A stretch of DNA of 64,000 bases from Endozoicomonas sp965199185 (GTDB lineage: Bacteria > Pseudomonadota > Gammaproteobacteria > Pseudomonadales > Endozoicomonadaceae). Positions 60,370-64,000 of the stretch are shown here, piece after piece (positions within the stretch are counted from its first letter, which is position 1; each line of letters begins with the position of its first letter). Below the pieces are notes generated by a model, which saw nothing but the letters and a program-made list of their open reading frames with translations, made no database searches and was not told the origin of the DNA. The position numbers and the translations under genes are program-made. The DNA lies in NCBI GenBank assembly GCA_965199185.1, contig CBDAQW010000014.1, positions 51,982 through 115,981 on the forward strand. The letters are read 5' to 3'.

Positions 60370-60484
60370 GCCGAAGCCCGTAAAATTTTTCTTTTTGAAA
60401 CCCAGCTCGCAGCAAAACTACTTGCAACAAACTGAGAACTTTCCATTTTAATCAGCTGAGATTGATTCCGGTGCTGAAAATACC
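60370..60484 (-). other. ORF-less cassette, family Y copy 2, cut by IS-B copy 2
   Basis: 115 bases, about 90 percent identical to 59746-59860. The rest of the cassette is missing; IS-B copy 2 begins at 60485. This shows that the array once continued to the right. Confidence 0.75.
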
Positions 60485-61768
60485 CAGGGCTTACGCATGA
60501 GAATAATCATTCTCATTTAGAGTGCTCGTATCCGTACCAAAAGACTGTAGAATGGCCATATTTTACGCCCGATGACTGTTGTTCCAGCCCCGTTAATCAT
60601 GTTTCTCAGCGAATTATCTGATCCACGCAAGCGTGCCTCCTCTTGTGACCACAATTTTACCGATATTCTTGTGATTGCCATCTGTGCCATTATCAGTGGA
60701 GCCGATACATGGGAAGAGATGCAGGAATTCGGTGAAGAAAAAGAAGACTGGTTTCGTTCATTTCTTGAACTCCCTTTTGGTATTCCATCACACGACACCT
60801 TCTATCGTGTTTTTTGTCTGCTAGACCCTGATAAATTTCAGGAATGCTTCACTCGCTGGGTGCAGTCTGCTTACCCTGAAGCCCTTGATATACCTGACAG
60901 TGATGCTGAAATTATTCCTATCGACGGCAAAGCTATTAAAGGCTCCAGAGGGAAAGGCAAGGGCAAAAAAGCGGTTCACATTGTCAGTGCCTGGAGTACT
61001 AAACTGAGCCTTGTTCTCGGGCAGAAGAAAGTTGATAAGAAGTCTAATGAGATAACAGCCATACCTGAGCTTCTTGAAGCCATTGACCTGAAAGGCTCTG
61101 TGATCACAGCTGATGCAATCAGCTGCCAAAAGAGCATTGCTGAAACTTGCGTGAGCCAGGAAGCGGATTACCTTCTTGCAGTCAAAGGCAATCAGAAAAC
61201 ACTACATCATGATATTCAGGTGGCAGCTGAAGAGCATTGGCGCAGCCATCCAAAGGAAGCTATCTCTGCTACCTTTTTTGAACATGAAAATGAAGGGCAT
61301 GGTCGACAGGAGTACCGCTGTTGCTGGGTTTTTGATGAACTGACAGCTCTCTCAACATCAGAAGAGTGGGCAGGTATCAAACAGTTCGGTGTTGTTCAGT
61401 CAGACCGAACCATTGATGGTAAAGCTACGACAGCCCTGCGCTTCTACATTTCCAGTAAAGCTTTTACAGCCAGAGAGATGCTTAACGCAACGCGCCAGCA
61501 TTGGGAAGTTGAAAATAACCTGCATTGGATGTTGGATATTGCCTTTAATGAAGACGCGTGCCAGACCAAAGAAGAACATGCTGCTGAAAATCTTATCTAC
61601 ATTACGGCGCATTGCCCTGAATATTCTGAAGGCTGACATCACCAGCAAGAAAAGCATCAAGACTAAGCGTAAAAAAGCTGGATGGAGCAGCAAATATCTT
61701 GCTCAGCTACTGAAGTCATTCATTGTTGAAACCTAAATGAGAATGATTATCTTCATGCGTAAGCCCTG
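60485..61768 (+). mobile_element. ISAs1-family insertion sequence IS-B, copy 2
   Basis: 1,284 bases, same orientation as copy 1 and, as far as I can compare, identical except for one extra T at about 61592-61594. Its outer end is followed by the second copy of the 10-base target duplication. Confidence 0.93.
60572..61736 (+). pseudogene. ISAs1 family transposase (IS-B copy 2, frameshifted)
   Basis: Same protein as in copy 1 up to residue ~341 (EEHAAENL). An inserted T (AAAATCTTATCTAC against AAAATCTATCTAC in copy 1) then shifts the frame, giving a 354-residue product without the natural C-terminus (LKADITSKKSIKTKRKKAGW and the rest are in another frame). All DDE residues precede the shift, but loss of the basic C-terminus probably inactivates it. 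Copy 1 could supply transposase in trans. Confidence 0.9.
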
Positions 61769-61778
61769 CCTTTCACTT
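61769..61778. repeat. target-site duplication, right copy
   Basis: CCTTTCACTT, identical to 51108-51117, directly after the outer end of IS-B copy 2. Confidence 0.9.
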
Positions 61779-61930
61779 CCAAAGTCTTCTATTTCTTCCC
61801 AGCCTTCACAACCTGCAATGACAGCACAGATAATTAAAATCAGAATATCTGTGAGTTTGTGATCCACCTTCCAAGATTGGCGTGGATCATAAATAACAGA
61901 AAGTGAATTCATTAAATCGAGTGCATTCAT
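61779..61930 (-). pseudogene. IS-A copy 2 transposase, N-terminal part
   Basis: From the ATG at 61930: MNALDLMNSLSVIYDPRQSW, KVDHKLTDILILIICAVIAG, CEGWEEIEDFGSER. In IS-A copy 1 the next residues are LDWLKKYGDFENG, which are found at 51117 and leftwards. The gene is therefore split between codons for SER and LDW. Confidence 0.9.
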
Positions 61931-62048
61931 CCGTCAGGCATCCAAAGTTTTTTCATAGAAGACAATGGATGTGTAAATTACTCTATAAGTGCTTGTGCTT
62001 ATACCCGTTTAGGCCATTGGTTTCGAGGGGTTTCATGATTTTTCCCTG
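61779..62048 (-). mobile_element. ISAs1-family IS-A copy 2, right part
   Basis: Continues IS-A copy 2 after the composite transposon. It contains the start of the transposase gene (61779-61930) and the element's outer end, whose inverse is CAGGGAAAAATCATGAAACC (62029-62048). Confidence 0.9.
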
Positions 62049-62461
62049 GATGACAGGCTTTCATCCATTCGATAAAGCAGATCTGAAATTGTTTTGGATT
62101 AAATAACAGCTGCTACTCTGGCAATAGTATGGTGCAAAGGAACGCCATTTTCAAAACCACCATATTTTTTCAGCCAGTCTAACCTTTCATTTCCAAAGTC
62201 GTCTATTTCCTCCCAATCTTCACAACCTGCAATGACAGCACAGATAATTAAAATCAGAATATCTGTAAGCTTGTGCTCTACTTTCCAAGGTTGGCGGGGA
62301 TCATAAATAGCAGAAAGTGAGTTCATTAAATCGAGTGCATTCATCAGTCAGGCATCCAAAATTTTTTATATAAGACAATGGATGCGTAAATTACTCTATA
62401 GGTACTTGCGCCTATATATCTTGAGATCAATAACTTCAGGGGCTTTCATGCTTTTTCCCTG
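62049..62461 (-). pseudogene. IS-A copy 3, remnant with N-terminal transposase fragment
   Basis: A third, diverged IS-A copy. The transposase start at 62344 reads MNALDLMNSLSAIYDPRQPW to HTIARVAAVI. A one-base shift follows, then NPKQFQICFIEWMKACH, where the sequence meets the end of IS-A copy 2. The right terminal repeat (inverse CAGGGAAAAAGCATGAAAGC) ends at 62461. The C-terminal two thirds are missing, so copy 2 probably inserted here and the far side was deleted. Confidence 0.8.
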
Positions 62462-62473
62462 CACACGCCAACT

Positions 62474-63724
62474 CTACCAAACCCCTTTGGTATCTACCAC
62501 GTACTTAGTGGCTGGTTTAAACCGCTTAACTGATAGTGATCCACTAACAGCACATAGATATTAGCTTTCGCAAAAGCGGAATCAAATTTACCAGTTCAAA
62601 ATCTTCTCTAAGATCTTCTACGTTAGGTTCTACAGCGATCACTTTACAACCAATACTATTTACTATTGATTGAGTGATCTGAAGAGCAGGACTTTCACGC
62701 AAGTCATCTATATCAGGTTTAAACGCAAGACCAAAACAAGCAACCGTAACATCTTTCAGTTTCTTTTTAGGATTATCAGACAGAAACCGTACAACCTGCT
62801 CTTCAACCCTAACTGATTACCCATTCCGGTTTATTATCATTGGTTTCACGAGCTTGTCGAATCAGCTTTGCCTGCTCAGGGGTTTTGCTGACAATAAACC
62901 AAGGATCAACAGCTATACAGTGTCCGCCTACGCCTGGACCAGGTTGAAGAATATTCACACGCGGGTGAAGGTTAGCCAGAGAAATGAGCTCCCACACATT
63001 AATGTTCAGCTCATCACAAATCACTGAGAGTTCATTTGCAAAAGCAATATTGACATCACGGAAAGAGTTTTCAGTCAGCTTAGCCATCTCTGCTGTTCGG
63101 GCATTGGTGACAATACACTCGCCCATTACAAATGCCCGGTAAAGCTCGACTGCTTTCTCAGAGCTTTCACGGTTAATGCCGCCAATCACTCTGTCATTCT
63201 CTACCAGTTCTTTAACTACTTGACCAGGTAATACTCTTTCAGGGCAGTGAGCAATAAAAAGGTCGCCACGCTCTTTTTCATTAACAGGCACTTTCAGGTC
63301 TGGTCTTGCTTCTGCAATCCACAGCGCCATTTGCTCTGTAGCGCCTACGGGCGATGTTGATTCCAGAACAATGAGGTCACCTTTCTTTAATACAGGAGCG
63401 ATGTTTTTAGTCGCGGACTCAAGTAAGAGAGATCAGGTTCATGATCATCTTTGAATGGCGTAGGAACTGCCACAAGAAATGCGTCAGCGGGTTCAGGGGT
63501 GTTTCGTTGCCTTCAAATAACCAGCAGTTACAGCAGCGCTGACCAACATATCAAGGTCTGGTTCTACAATGTGAATTTTGCCTTCGTTAATTGTGTTCTA
63601 CTGCGTGCTGGTTAACATCCACCCCTATTACATTAACTTTGCGAGAAGCAAACATAGCTGCGGTGGGCAAGCCTATGTAACCAAGGCCAATCACTGAGAC
63701 TGTTTTGAAGCTGGATTGTGTCAT
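62474..63724 (-). pseudogene. wecC: wecC, UDP-ManNAc dehydrogenase, with several frameshifts
   Basis: From the ATG at 63724: FKTVSVIGLGYIGLPTAAMF (NAD site), then shifted pieces KIHIVEPDLDMLVSAAVTAG, EPADAFLVAVPTPFKDDHEP, and the long frame 63330-62809 with ALWIAEARPDLKVPVNEKER, CPERVLPGQ and GPGVGGHCIAVDPWFIV (active-site Cys). Further shifts follow before VACFGLAFKPDIDDLRESPA, NIYVLLVDH and RFKPATKYVVDTKGVW at the natural end. At least five frameshifts. The intact enzyme oxidises UDP-ManNAc to the uronic acid for enterobacterial common antigen or capsule. The order of pieces is complete, so it is decayed rather than deleted, unless the sequence is poor here. Confidence 0.85.
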
Positions 63725-63834
63725 ATTCTGAGTCTTTACGGTATGTGATTTTCTTGCCAGTGAAACACTGAAGTGGTTATAGTTCTCCGGACACACAAAC
63801 ACGGGTAATATTACAACCCATAAGGTGTGTCCAA

Positions 63835-63987
63835 ATGTCAGAAAAGAAAACGAAATCCTATACAGCTAAGTTCAAAGAATCAGCAGTAAAGTTGGCTGTT
63901 GAATCTGATCAGCCAGTATCAGCAACAGCTAAAGATCTGGGTGTGAATGTCAACACTCTCCATACCTGGACAGGGCGATCTCATTAG
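63835..63987 (+). pseudogene. IS3-family OrfA fragment
   Basis: From the ATG at 63835: SEKKTKSYTAKFKESAVKLA and VESDQPVSATAKDLGVNVNT then LHTW, the helix-turn-helix start of IS3-type OrfA (Tnp_1/HTH family). After LHTW the frame changes to unrelated residues and stops at 63987, so the gene is truncated. The element continues or was replaced beyond the right edge. Confidence 0.75.
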
Positions 63988-64000
63988 CACTAACTTTCAA

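Larger units (their letters stand above)
52401..60484 (-). other. integron cassette array without integrase (CALIN)
   Basis: Twelve attC sites (eleven complete), all oriented on the minus strand, separate gene cassettes of about 115-1,725 bases. Genes also read on the minus strand and mostly end at or just before the attC that follows them, as in true cassettes. The attI/intI side would be on the right; no integrase or attI is seen, and IS-B copy 2 ends the array there. Two attC classes occur: ~60 bases with a GGCGCGCCGCMAGGCGTGTCC core, and ~87 bases with GCCGCGCCGCCG...CGGCGGCGTCGGGTGGAG. Confidence 0.92.
51118..61768. mobile_element. composite transposon: two IS-B copies around an integron cassette array
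   Basis: 10,651 bases. Outer ends are the outer inverted repeats of two directly oriented IS-B copies (51118-52400 and 60485-61768). The target duplication CCTTTCACTT is found only at the outermost ends; the inner flanks differ (CAAATTCAGG after copy 1, TGAAAATACC before copy 2). The insertion lies inside the IS-A copy 2 transposase gene, which reads on correctly across the junction when the composite is removed. This shows that the whole block moved as one unit. Confidence 0.9.

Noticed and set aside
52401..60484. CRISPR array
   Set aside because: The regularly repeated sequences are 55-87 bases, palindromic, flanked by GTTRRRY-type boxes and separated by gene-sized segments; these are attC sites. 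No short-spacer array was found anywhere.
52401..64000. Integron integrase gene or attI
   Set aside because: Looked for an intI-like tyrosine recombinase frame on both strands, especially right of the array; only IS transposases and wecC pieces are present.
1..64000. tRNA, rRNA or tmRNA genes
   Set aside because: No cloverleaf-like or rRNA-like sequence was recognised by eye; a covariance-model scan was not possible here.

Overview
The window reads as a piece of a gammaproteobacterial chromosome. The evidence is a complete isc operon ordered iscR-iscS-iscU-iscA-hscB-hscA-fdx-iscX, the pairs cysE/trmJ and trmJ/suhB, the cvpA-purF-metZ neighbourhood known from pseudomonads and oceanospirilla, acnB, ppnN and lon. 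A marine, possibly host-associated oceanospirillal (Endozoicomonas-like) source is my inference. It rests on the mix of housekeeping genes with large unknown proteins, a SidE-phosphodiesterase-like protein, and many insertion sequences and small palindromic repeats. No rRNA, tRNA or CRISPR array was recognised.

Layout. 1-644: end of an IS66-family element that has cut a small gene. 743-4162: a small membrane protein and a large AT-rich exported protein of unknown function. 4238-10106: isc operon on the minus strand, with a ~250-bp MITE-like insert between fdx and iscX, a terminator-like hairpin after iscA, and an IscR-type promoter. 10401-13467: cysE, trmJ, suhB and a ComEA-like HhH protein. 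13783-19784: a Lon-family protease and a 1,084-residue unknown protein. 19810-25061: Nudix hydrolase, ppnN, acnB. 25180-27075: a protein with a macro-like region followed by a SidE-PDE-like region. 27072-31682: metZ, xni, purF, cvpA; purF sits directly behind a strong terminator-like hairpin. 31855-34395: two small unknown genes and an ISAs1-family element (called IS-A here).

34533-50009 is a surface-polysaccharide cluster on the minus strand. It contains a 4,6-dehydratase, an aminotransferase, an acetyltransferase and an initiating phosphoglycosyltransferase (a bacillosamine-type set), plus GT4 and GT9 glycosyltransferases, a heparinase-like protein, a two-domain dehydrogenase, Wzy, Wzx and a frameshifted hldE. 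A decayed wecC lies beyond the mobile region at 62474-63724.

The most striking part is 50126-62461, a nest of mobile DNA. A second IS-A copy is split inside its transposase gene by a 10,651-bp composite transposon (51118-61768). The composite is bounded by two near-identical ISAs1-family copies (IS-B) and flanked by a perfect 10-bp target duplication. Its cargo is an integron cassette array with no integrase (a CALIN): twelve attC sites, all in the same orientation. The cassettes carry an RHH-like protein, a GNAT acetyltransferase, a BrnT/BrnA toxin-antitoxin pair, a possible DUF4303 protein, a MEKHLA protein, an HNH endonuclease, a DUF262/DUF1524 (GmrSD-like) protein, three decayed copies of one small exported-protein cassette, and two copies of an ORF-less cassette. 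Several genes here are frameshifted, often at short A runs, so either gene decay or sequencing error must be considered.
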